A model generated the notes under the pieces. That model made no database searches. It saw only the letters and a list, made by a program, of their open reading frames with translations, and had not been told where the DNA came from. 64,000 nucleotides of DNA from Istiophorus platypterus (lineage: Eukaryota > Chordata > Actinopteri > Istiophoriformes > Istiophoridae). The position numbers and the translations under genes are program-made. Position 1 is the first letter of the stretch. Every line of letters begins with the position of its first letter. Shown in pieces: positions 50,597 through 61,568 of this stretch. The stretch spans positions 29,197,501 to 29,261,500 of the forward strand of contig CM029118.1 in the NCBI GenBank assembly GCA_016859345.1, given 5' to 3'.

Positions 50597-50751
50597 TTAG
50601 TCTTTGTTTACAGCTTGGGCATCCAGCCCCTCAGGGTCGCCTAGGTTATGGTTGTTAGGATGGTTAAGGTCGTTGTTAAGATGGTTGGGGTCGTGGGTCA
50701 GCGCGGGGTCATGGGTCATGGGCTGGTCCTCCTCTCCCACCCACAGATGCA
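50597..50751 (-). CDS. 3'-terminal coding exon, Asn/His/Asp-rich C-terminus of an unrecognised protein
   Basis: On the minus strand a good acceptor (ttctctcattggccatag) is followed by 50 codons and TAA. The exon begins with the last two bases of a codon, the same phase as the zinc-finger exon at 30145. The peptide starts HLWVGEEDQPMTHDP, continues with a second THDP unit and Asn/His-rich units (NHLNN, DLNHPNN, HNLGDPEG), and ends LDAQAVNKD. There is no transmembrane segment or known catalytic motif. It looks like a disordered acidic or polar tail. Coding status rests on the acceptor, the open frame with GC-rich codons against an AT-rich background, and the long UTR with poly(A) signals after it. 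Reading further upstream in frame meets a stop about 30 codons before the acceptor, so this is not the end of a continuous processed copy. I do not recognise the protein; the exact acceptor could shift slightly. Confidence 0.68.
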
Positions 50752-52203
50752 CTATGGCCAATGAGAGAACAAGAGGCAGATTAGCACCACGGACCTATCA
50801 AACCGACCCCACCCTGCAGCATACACACACACAAACACACACACACATGGAAACACTCACAAACACCTTCAGCATTGCATCATATGATCAGCAGGGCTAA
50901 ATGGATGGATTAGATATTTGAGAGTGTCAGCTTTGCACAAAGGGCAATGATGTCAAATGTTAGGACTCTGAGGGGTCATATCACCCAAATTACAAAATAA
51001 AGTGTATTCATTGCTAGTCTTAAATCTTTTCCAAAAATTTAGATTATTTTTTTCCAGGTTTCCAGGTCTGCATCTCCACTCCAAAACAATGGAGTTGAAT
51101 AGAATATTGTTAGTGGATCCAACAGCATTTGAAAAATACATTTGCAATAGAATTTACAACACCTGGCCAATCCACAGACCTCATTATTAACAGTTTGCTT
51201 CGAGACTATATCTGTGGTATGAAGTCCTAGTGAAAACAAATCAGACATAAGTCTATGGATCCCCCAAAAATGCAGCAGCTCTTTGGAAAAAAAGTGTTGC
51301 TGTTGAAGTTTTAGATTTTCCAACATGCAGGATTCACTTCACTTCATTCATTGTATTGCTGTGATGGATAAAATATTAAAAAGTATGTCCAATCCTAGAC
51401 AAATGAAAGAAAGAGTGTCAGCATGGGTAGATTCTTCTATAGATAAGCAAGAAATGAGTAATTGTTATTCCAGTGAAATGTGGCTGACAGCTAAGACCAG
51501 GAACAGAAAAACCTTCACCTCATAGTCCCAAACCTGATGTTGTGCTTTTACAGAACTAGCACTGTCATCTATTGTGTTGTAGAGCTTCCAATAGGTTTCT
51601 AGAACTACTGCAGGTAAATAGTGTGTAAATAAATACTGTGTTCATTTCTTCCTAATTTCATTCTTGCATTTTCTGTACACAGGACCCTCTACTGTGAGAT
51701 ATGATAGCTTTTTCAGTGAGATAATTATTTCTAAAATGATATGAGACACTAACACATTATGGTTATGACGATGAGAGTAGTTTCATACTTGTTACAAGCA
51801 AGTTGGTTGGCTCAGTAAGTGTGACAGTGGGTGAGAAGTGAAGTATGTTATTCTAATAAAAAGTTTTAAGACTCAGTGACACAGTAAGAAATGCATAACT
51901 GTAATTAGGTCCCATAGCAGTGGCCACTAAATAATACAACTTGTCCCTGGCCCCCCTCCCTTTTCTACACTTTCATACCCTCCGCAACTTCTTAGAAAAT
52001 TATTTTGCAATAAAACACAGCAGAACACATTTGCATGTCATGTTCTTCTAAAGTCGCGTTATGAATCTGACGAAACCAAATTAAAATATGGTTTTATTTG
52101 AACAGTGCTTTTGCAAGGATGGAAATGGATATCAAAATGAGGGAACTGCTACTGTAACAGATGGAATATAAAGAGCTAATAACTTGATAAAACATCTCTT
52201 AGA

Positions 52204-52233
52204 TTCAGCCCTGAGTAATAACTCAGGGCTGAA
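52204..52233. other. perfect 13-bp inverted repeat with 4-nt loop
   Basis: The arm TTCAGCCCTGAGT, then AATA, then ACTCAGGGCTGAA. The stem is perfect and includes seven G-C pairs. There is no gene, T-run or transposon signature next to it. Confidence 0.9.
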
Positions 52234-53019
52234 CTCTGTGGAGTTAAATACTCCAACATCACCATACAACCAGCATCCACTGATTTTTTCATGTGGGCTC
52301 CTGCTTTTAATACTCCATGCTAGTCCCTTCAGATGGTTCTAGTGAAGAGACTGAGTAAGTGAACTTTTTAAAAAATATTTATTTATTTTATTCTATTTTT
52401 TTATTTGCACGATATTGGTGGAACCACTGATTGGAAAAACCTGAAATGAAAAACATATAATATTAAAGTCAAATTTATAATAGTCTGGATCATACCAAAC
52501 AAGATTAAGATGAATGGCTGTGAATGCACAGCTATATGCATTATCTCTTACGGTTCTCATCAGTTTTGTAGTACATATTATAATTCTTTGCTGGGAAAGG
52601 ATCTGAGTTCATAACCACCTTTCACCACAAGATGGCAAGCTAAGACAGGAAATAAGACACTGAAGCCTATGTATACATAGCTAAGCATGTGTCTACATAC
52701 ATTTAGGCCATTCATTTCCCTATTGATTGAGATTCAGTATCAACGTTTCTTCTTTGAATTCATAAGAAAGAGATATTTTACCTAAACACTCTCACTGAAA
52801 ACAATAAGACACCACCATTAAACATCACTGATTCTTTTAATGACCCTAAGTTTTTTTGTGACTATTTTTGTTTTATAGAACTCAAGTTCCTATAATATAA
52901 AATTCCTTGTTTTGAAGCTTCAAAAAGTGTCTAGTCTCCCCAAGGGCACTTCCTGCCTTTGACATCCTTGTAAAGAAACTTCCTGTAACGAGCTCCAGAT
53001 TAGGCCCCATATTTGATTT

Positions 53020-53260
53020 TCACTGTTCATTAACTAAGCCACCTGGAATGTTATTATTTAAGCACGGTGCTCCTTCTCCCCAAACAACTGCCGCTGCGAA
53101 GGGGGAGAGATTTCCTGGCCAACTTTATAGATTTAGCATAACTTTCCCTCACAGTTTTTAATTTCCCATTCGGGCAGGCGGCAGATGCACCTCACAGACA
53201 CAGAAAACCTGCCTGGCATTCATTTATCACATCAATTCAAGGCTTATCTATTTGTTTCCT
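53020..53260. promoter_or_regulatory. candidate conserved non-coding element
   Basis: Repeat-free block including aacaactgccgctgcgaagg and cgggcaggcggcagatgcac, much richer in complex words than its flanks. Probably intronic for the 50.6-kb gene. Inference only. Confidence 0.35.
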
Positions 53261-54057
53261 TCAAAGATTCTGCCTTCTGGAAGCTGATGCAATGTGCATA
53301 CATGTTGGAAACATGATGGCTCTGTGATATTAATAAAAATATAATTCAATAAAATCTATCCAAGGAACAACAGTGAGGCACAAGTCAATATGTCCATTTC
53401 TCAATCACACTTTTTCGATACAATGTGAAAGAGTAAGTACGCCCCCCTGTGGTGTGTTCTGAGATAGCAGATGGCAATAGGGGTGGTTATTGTGAAGGAG
53501 AGGATCAAGCAAAGTAAAACATATGGTGTGAGGACACACAGCTCCAGGATCCATCCACTGTTAATACATGTGTCATGCTTAACAGAATGGATAAATGAGA
53601 GGGACGATGGAACAATGGTGTAGCACTGCACTCTGAGCATGTGTCAGAGACTGCCTTAGGATATGGTGTGTGTGAGTGTGAATGTCGGGGGTGCAAGTGT
53701 GTGGTCTCAGATGTATAACCTAACATTAACCTGAAAGCATAAGATACTAAAACTCTTCACTTGAACAGTTAATTCATCCAGTTTACCTAATTTCCACACT
53801 CATCTCTTGTCATGCAGATTGTTTTCCTGTTATTCTGCTAGAATTTGAGAAATCTTCCTCCACTCCGATACAGTGCAGTGAATGGAATCTCCTTTTGGTG
53901 CTCACAGCACAGAATTTTTTTTTTTTTTTTCAGTGCTTTAGGCACTGTGACCTAAAATCTCACCTCCACTTTAAAGAGATGAAGGCAGAATTTACACAGG
54001 TCCCCAATTCTGGCTAATTAAAACTAAAGCTGACTGAATGGCTAAATATCACTAGAG

Positions 54058-54393
54058 CAGGGGTTCCCAATCTGGGGATCAGGACCCCTACAAACAGTGA
54101 CACAACAAATTTTATAGTACATATTAGTACAACACACGCAGTATTTTATTTATTTATTTATTTATTTATTTTCATATTTACATCAGGTCTTTAATTTTTT
54201 ACTTGTGAATGGCTGGATATTTTATCTATAATCACTTCAGGCCTTTAAAATAAAATAATTAGATAAACAAAACAAGGGGGAAGAAAATAATTCCTCAATT
54301 GCCCTGGTCACCACCAGTAGGCATATGGAACTGTTGATAAAGAGGTACAATTGGACATCACTTCATTTTGAACAAGGAGTTTGGGAACCCCTA
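54058..54393. mobile_element. non-autonomous hAT-type MITE
   Basis: A 336-bp element. The left end is CAGGGGTTCCCAA; the right end TTGGGAACCCCTA is its inverse with one mismatch. Flanking 8-mers cactagag (54050-54057) and caggagag (54394-54401) agree at 6 of 8 positions, as expected for hAT target-site duplications. The interior is AT-rich, contains a TTTA array (54138-54171) and has no transposase. Confidence 0.75.
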
Positions 54394-56450
54394 CAGGAGA
54401 GACGTGAGAACATAAAAACTTCTTAGACTGGGCAAGACAGCTTGTGTCTGAAATAGGTTGAGGAAACTTCTCATCTCCATTGAACTTGAATGCAGATGAC
54501 TGGCTGAATGTCTGATATTTACTAAAAATTCTGTGTATCTCACAGTATATCCGTGTCATCTGAAAATGTAACAAACAAAGAAAAAAGGCATCAAAAGTAG
54601 CCTGGTTGCAGTCTATCATCTGTGATCATCTCTGCCCATATGGACTTTAACAAGAGTGTAAAGTCAAGCTCTGTGAACAGCCTCTGTGCCACTGAAGGTG
54701 GCTGTGGCTCCTTTGTTCCCTCTCCCAGGCTTCCGGGCCCTACACTAGCAGAAAAGTGTTGTTCTTGGCACAGCCCCTTCACATTGTACAGCCCAGTATT
54801 TATAAATATGTAAATATGAGCGGCACCAGGCATAACACGGCCCGCTTGTATACACCAAGGAGGAGCGGCAAGGAAGTGAGCGCACACAACCACCCGCCAC
54901 CCCCTCCCCCCAACTAAAAATTGTATTTTTAGATGGTTTTAATGAATACAGGATGTTTATAGTTACCATTCCCTGTGATTTGCACAAAAGACTAGAAAAA
55001 TCCACATCCACCCTTCCACCCCTCCTCTGCACCCTTCCCTTCCTCCTCCCCCTCCCTCCCCAATCCCTCAAAGCAATACTAAAGAAGAAGAAGGGGTGAG
55101 GGGAAAAAAAAGCAAATTTGTGGTGAAACACAGCAGGAATTTTGTGCTCTCAGTCTGCTTTCCACTCAGATCCCTATTAGACAAACAGAGTATGATGTTA
55201 AGGTGCAACAAAGAGTGACGAAAAACTCCTATGTGCGGGTGGAGCGTGGGGGGGCATGCTTGAGAGAGAGACAAGACAAGATGTGCAGCGAAAAGGTTCC
55301 TCACAAAGCAACTTCAAGCTTGAACACAATTTGTGTGTTATTTCTTTTTTTAAGTTGCAAAAATAATACAAAAGCCAAATCAATATGTGCGAGAAGTGCG
55401 TAAAAAGGCTACCTGTTTTCTGTCGTCTGTGATAATGTGTTTTTTGTGTATGATGACTCCATGTCAACTTGTTTTCTTTTTATAAACTCTGTTTTGTTTT
55501 GCTGCAAACTCTTGGGTCTAGAACGAGGTGATGCATATGACAGGATGAAACAATTCAGAGAAAAAAAGTAAAAATGTAAAAAAGAAAAGAATGATTGCAG
55601 TTGGGTAAACACAGTGAAGAGAATGTTAGTGGCCTCTTTCTATCTTTCGCTCTCTGTCTCCAAAACTATTTCTGAGGCTAAAAGATTGCCGGCTTGATAA
55701 TACCTCCGCTGAGCAATTTAAGCTCAAACACTCTGATGCTACAATCTGTCTTCTCTGCCTGATAGCGCTTTTCTCCCCTCTCCTCTCCAAATTACTTTCT
55801 TTCATATCTAATTATATTTGCTAATGATCTTATAAGAGAATAATGGAATGTGCTTGATCTATTACCTTTTTTTTTTCAATACATAAATACAATGCGGGGG
55901 GAAATGACTATTGGAGACAGGAGGAAATGTTTTTTTTTTGTTTGTTTTTTTATGTTTTTGATGAGAGGGAAAATGAAGCTGGTAGCTGCAGGGTCATTAA
56001 TGGGCAATGAACACAGAGGTCATCTCTCATACTCTCTTTGACATTTCTCTCATCTGACGTGCTGCAACAATCCCAACCTCATCCACACTCTCCATTCTGC
56101 CCCTTTGCTTCACTGTTTCCCAGTAATCCTCCAGAAATCCACCTCAAGTCTCTTTGATCTTCTAATGGAAACATCTAACTTCAGTGTCACTTATTTATGG
56201 TCCGGTTTTGGCCTAAGATGTTCAAAGCTGGATATTAATTTAAAATATATATATCTTTAAAAAGACATATAACAGAAAGATTCGAAAAATTCTGTTTAGA
56301 GAATGCCACATGAAAGCTCTCAAAAGCTCTGTCTGAGGGTTTTCAGAGGGTTTTCAGAGGGTTTCCCCCAATGTGTAAAGACTAATGTGTAATGTGTCAC
56401 TGGATTGCGTTTAACAACACGCCATGTCTAGGGACATTTCACATGTCATT

Positions 56451-56611
56451 TCTACACATTCTAAGCTTTTCACATGTCATTTAACGCTGTATAATCCCAC
56501 ATGTCATATAAGGCACTTTTGGTTAGGTTTAGGGTTAGGGTATGGGGATTCAGTAGAGTAAGGATGTGGCATGAAATGACATGTGAAAAGCAACAAATGT
56601 GTAGTAACACG
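56451..56611. mobile_element. small foldback repeat with ~31-bp inverted arms
   Basis: The left arm 56451-56482 (ctacacatt...gcttttcacatgtcattt) is repeated inverted at 56574-56606 (aaatgacatgtgaaaagc...aatgtgtag), about 27 of 31 positions matching. The roughly 90-bp core holds a short ttagggttaggg stretch. The 17-bp inner part acatgtcattt is also repeated directly upstream at 56435-56451. It looks like a tiny MITE, but no target duplication was found. Confidence 0.6.
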
Positions 56612-56957
56612 TAAAATTGGTGTTTTAATCATACTCCATTTGGTTTGCCCAGGCTGGGCACACCAACCTCCTGTACTGACACTTAAAAGGCCAGGCTGCA
56701 GATTGAATTTTCAAAATATGTGCCAGTATCACTCCTTTACCTTTTCTGAGTTCAGAGTACAGATTTTGACGAAATTACACAAGAAAAAGCATAGCTCTAA
56801 TTATCTTTCCCTATTCAACTATCGCTTTCTGGTGTTGATCTTAAACTCGCAAAATCCATTGGCTTTTGAACTGAATAGCTCTTCTCTCTTTCTGTTGCCA
56901 AACCCCTGTCCCGTTCTGTCCCTCCCCTGCACTCTGTCTGTTAAGCCTCTTCTTCAA

Positions 56958-56974
56958 CCCCCCCCCCCCCCCCC
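56958..56974. repeat. poly(C) run of 17
   Basis: Seventeen C in a row, unusual for AT-rich fish DNA; G-quadruplex or i-motif prone. Confidence 0.95.
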
Positions 56975-57054
56975 ATTATTATTTATTATTTTTCTTCTCT
57001 CCATGGGCCGTAGGACAAGCCAAGCCATGACAGGCACTCTAAACCCCCTGTATT

Positions 57055-57155
57055 AATGGAAGGAAATGGCATTCGATCCCTGTTTGATCTCCTAATCATT
57101 TCTGATGAAATGATAATTAGTGCCCTTCCAATCCTCCCACAAAGGAGGAGAAAGG
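57055..57155. promoter_or_regulatory. candidate conserved non-coding element
   Basis: Contains tgatctcctaatcatttctg and gaaatgataattagtgccc, a dense run of TAAT/ATTA homeodomain cores in partly palindromic arrangement. Inference only. Confidence 0.35.
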
Positions 57156-60100
57156 CTTGGGTTGGGGGGGTGGGGTGGGTAAATATATAAAAAAAAAAAA
57201 TAATAATAAATCCTCTTGCTTTTTAGACCTCAAATGACATCTCTGTCACCAAGTCAGGCATGTTCACAACCAACAAGTGCTTTCCTTCTTTGTAAATTTC
57301 CCATCCTTTACACACAGAGAAGGGGGACATACACACTAATGCACACTCAGACACCCAGAGACACAGTGCCTGGCGACTGCTGTCTGTGATTCTTTTCAGC
57401 TGACATAATCCTGATTGATTCGTTCAGCAGATAAAAACTGGGTCCACTTCTGCCCTTTTACTGGGGGGGATGGAACATAATACGGCCTTTTATTCAGCAA
57501 CAATGTAACATAATGGCGTTGGAATGTGCAGGGGAAAAAATGCCACATCTTAAATGCTTGTGACACACAAAGAGAGAGGGGGAAAGAGCACAAAAAAGAA
57601 AAAAAGACATTGAAATTAAAAAAAGAGAGAGATATATCATTAAACTGCCAGATTATCCATGTGCCCTGGTTCTGCCAAGGTCAAATGAAGGCTGTTATTT
57701 TGGAGAACTTGTTTTCTCTCTTTTCCCCTTTTGTCTCGTTAGGTTGTAGCTATGTGTATTCACAACTTTGTATGTGTCTGTCACTTTTTAACTCCACATT
57801 GTCTTCATGTACTCACAAGGAAAACAAGGATTTGAGATCTTGATTTCAGAATCATCATCATCTTTTTTCTGAAACGTTACCTCGGGGAAGGATGAGGTTT
57901 TTTTTTTGTTTCTTTTTAGATTTCATTTTTTTGGGAAAACTATATGTTTAGATGACCTAACATGTTTCTGTCATTCTTTGAGATATGGACAAAGGCTACT
58001 GCAGAGGACATTTGTATTAGTGCCCTCAGCTGTACAGTCTGAGTCAGTCCACTGTAAAGCAGTGGGTTTGTATTTTCCCTAACGGCTTGTAGGCTTTGAA
58101 ACCTGCCTGAGTGGCATAATCTCAAATCAAAGAGTTTTTGTAATGTGATTATCTCTTATTAAATGTTTCGACATGCAGTGCAGTATGAGCATATGTTTTT
58201 GTTTTTTTTTAAGTGGTTTTTAATTCTTACATTTCAATGTCTAGAAAGAAAGCAAAACTACAATAATCTATTATTATACGAGTACTTCTTTTACTACTAC
58301 TTTTAAAATGAACAAGGGGGAGAAGAAGATGATTATGGTGAAAAAGAAAAGTGTTGTGATTTGTTTCATCTAATGAGAAGATTAGCTCTGTGAGGGATTG
58401 ATAGAAAGTATAAACCCATTTAAACTGTGAAAGGTATGATGTTTAATCCAACAATTGTCTTTTTCCAAACTTAGTGAAAAGCAGACATTTAAGAGAAGTT
58501 TTTATCATGGTACACTCTGGAGTATTTCATTCAGTGCCACCCTGTCAGGACCTTCAGAGTTGAAATTCTATTTCCATCATGAGAGCCAATATTAATATAC
58601 ACATGGACTGTCTCCTTTACTGGGTCTTGTAAACGTCTTGGCTGTTGTTTGCTTTTGAAGTGCAGCACCAATAAACTACCAAACACAAGAGAGCACATGG
58701 CCTTCCTGCAAGTCAATTGTAGGCTATTAATTGTAGGCACTAATCTGCAAGCCACGGCCCTCCCAGAAGCGTATGGTGTTATCCGCACCTGCACAGAGGT
58801 GGTGACATATCTGGTTACTAATTCAGAGTGGCATGAAGCCAGGTGGGAGATGGGAGGAAGAGTGAGTCTGTATCAGCCATTGAAATGTGTCCTCCAACTC
58901 ATCCATTTGACAGCAAAAGCAGAAGAGGAAGACAGACAAAAGGAGAATAATGACAAAGTATGGAAGATGTATGTAGATCACAGGAGTAGCAAATGAACTA
59001 GAGACACAGAAGCAAATAGGGCAGTATTATATAGGGCAATATGCATATATAGGGCAACAGTAAGTGTGTTGCCCTGCTAAAGTCTATAATATACTCACTT
59101 ATAAAGACAGATACAGACAGAAAAAAATTAGAATATGAATAGATTGATAAATCTCAACCTCAAATAATGAAGCCAAAATGTCAGGCCTTTCATTAAATAT
59201 GGATACTGGTGAGTCAGTATCCTCCACCTGTGGAGGCTCTACTTTAAATCTCAACAATCAGTGCTTTCAGTACAATTCTATAATTTTAAATATTTGCATC
59301 ATTTATAGTCTTGTAAAATGGCAAGAAGAAAGTAAAAAAAAAAAAAAAAATAGAGACCAGGGCAGAATCCCAGAGTGATTCAAAAATGCAGATTTGAGTT
59401 GAAAACGGAGCAGTAATAGCAACCAAGCCCCAGCTATCATAGTTATCATTCATAATCACAGCGAACCTGTCGCTGGTTCCCAGCATTACCATGTTACAGG
59501 GAGAGATTCCAAAACCTTCTAAATGTTACAAATAATTAATACAGATAAATAATGATAAACAAAAGCAATCTAGATTGTGCAAATGGAGATGGCTCCAAGG
59601 ACCGGGCAGTTGGTTGGGGTCGGCAGGAAGGAAGAGAAGGAAGAGATGGGAGCTCAGCGAATTACTGTAACATGGGCATCAATTCATTATACTAAGGTGA
59701 AGGCACTTGCCATATGTTAAATCTCTACTAAGCAAGACTGTCAAGATTTATTGAGGCTGAAAAAGGAACTGCTTAGTTCTGGAGAAGCTTTAATCTGAGT
59801 CCAATGGTGCACTTCTACGTCAACATTCATGATCATTGTATTAAATCAGTTCATAGAATACTCGATCAATGTATGAAATTATCAGAAATGTATGCAAAGG
59901 CTATATCTAATTAAGAACACACAAAGTTGTACTGTACGCATGATGTGACCAATGAGTTAAGAGGTGGGTACTGATTGTAGTTCAGTGTGGGTGGACACTG
60001 GCATTTCTCCTCACAGCTGGTAGAGGAATTGATGGCAAACGATGAGGCAATAACTATCAAAGTCTAGTTTAGGGACTTCGTCCTAGTTTATCTGGTAATT

Positions 60101-60324
60101 ACATTGGGCTTATTTCTAGAAATAAGGTTGCTTTTGAGCACGTGGATTCAAACTAATTGACTCATTGAAAACCTGGGGCCAGGTGTTAACCCAGCAGAGA
60201 AATACTGGTTAGATGATTTGTCCACTGTAATTCAACAAAAAGGTGGGTGATGCGGGATGGCTGTCAATAGGGGCACAATGACAATTTTTTTTTTTTTTTT
60301 TTTTATTGCCCCAGGTTCCAACAG

Positions 60325-60400
60325 TAGATAAATCTAGTGGTTCTCAGATATTTTCTGTTTTGACCCTCTTTGGAAGGCAGGGAAATTAAATATCACCAAA
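60325..60400. repeat. possible hAT-like terminal fragment
   Basis: The words tagtggttctcagatatttt and ttttgaccctctttggaag resemble one end of fish hAT elements (CAGTGGTTCTCAAAC...GACCCCCTTTG). No matching second end was found before or after the TA array. Confidence 0.25.
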
Positions 60401-60463
60401 TTAATGCGCAAGTAAATATCCCTGGTTAAACTGGCCAAAACAGCAAGGATTTCAAAGTACATA

Positions 60464-60466
<3 letters not shown>

Positions 60467-60541
<75 letters not shown>
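60467..60541. repeat. TA microsatellite, 75 bp
   Basis: Uninterrupted alternating TA, a likely cruciform or slipped-strand site. Confidence 0.95.
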
Positions 60542-60544
<3 letters not shown>

Positions 60545-61250
60545 TACTAAAAATTGGAAATGTATTAAGTTGAATGTAAATTAATTACATTTAAAAAAAC
60601 TGTTATATATTATAAAATACATAAAAAATAAGATGTACTTCTCATTCTTTGTTTTTTTCTTTTTGCCCAAAACATTAAGATGCAGATACTTCATTATAGT
60701 TTAGTGTTGCTAATGACCCATATATTTATGTTTCTCATTTCATTCTTTATGCCTCCTACAAACTCCCGATACACACACTTTTACATCAGCATATCAGTTT
60801 TGCATGATGCAATGAGAGAAAAACGGCAGAGAAAGTGAGGAAAAAAATGTGGAGCACCTGGTTTCTTTTTAAAATGGTTTCACAGGCTTTCAGTGGTCTC
60901 TGATGATTCAACATTTGCCGCTATAAACATCTGCTGCCTGCTCTTAGCATATCTCAATTAAGACTCACATAGCCGGCAACATATTTATGCTGAAGCTTTT
61001 TTTTTTTTTCAACATGCCAAACAAGGGAAAGAGGCCAAAAGGTCTAACAAATCCAACTCAAAGAGGACATTAAGAGGTACGAGGTGGAACAAGAGAGACG
61101 TTGAAAAGAGGTTGGAGGTGCTGGCAAGAGATTTCAGAAAAGCGGCATCCTGCCAACACTGGCAGCACTTTTAAGAAAATAAGAGCAAGGAAAAAAAAAA
61201 GAACAACAACAAATGTTGACAAGCAGCAGCCTAAAGCCCTCCCTCATTTG

Positions 61251-61283
<33 letters not shown>

Positions 61284-61324
61284 CACCCAGCACTCAAAAG
61301 ACGAAGAAGAAGGAGTGAGTGTTG

Positions 61325-61500
61325 ATATGATTATGTAAATGTAAACAGGATTTCCTGCCGACTGGAAGCCGTTTTTCTCTCTCTCTCTGACCCGTTCTCC
61401 TTGCAAATCTTCCATTTAAGACGAATTCCCCCGGGGAGGCCGCTCCGCTGTTACTTAACGGGATAATTATGATATACGAAACCTTTCCAAGATCAGCCCC
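61325..61500. promoter_or_regulatory. candidate conserved non-coding element
   Basis: Complex sequence with a GC peak (CCCCCGGGG, 61428-61436) next to acttaacgggataattatga (TAATTA at 61464-61469). It sits between a poly(T) run and a CA array. Inference only. Confidence 0.35.
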
Positions 61501-61514
61501 CCACTCCCAGCCCT

Positions 61515-61516
<2 letters not shown>

Positions 61517-61566
<50 letters not shown>
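61517..61566. repeat. CA microsatellite
   Basis: About 50 bp of nearly pure CA. Confidence 0.95.

Positions 61567-61568
<2 letters not shown>

Noticed and set aside
54591..55304. Overlapping GC-richer open frames on the minus strand
   Set aside because: Frames overlap each other with no consistent splice sites and low-complexity proline/cysteine stretches.
56521..56545. Telomere-like ttaggg words
   Set aside because: Only two units; part of the foldback core, not a telomeric array.
58725..58795. Minus-frame CAGADNTIRFWEGRGLQ resembling a WD40 strand after an acceptor-like tctgtgcag
   Set aside because: Only about 18 codons, no good splice donor, a stop follows, and the flanks have no WD40 character. 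It is more likely chance or a repeat fragment.
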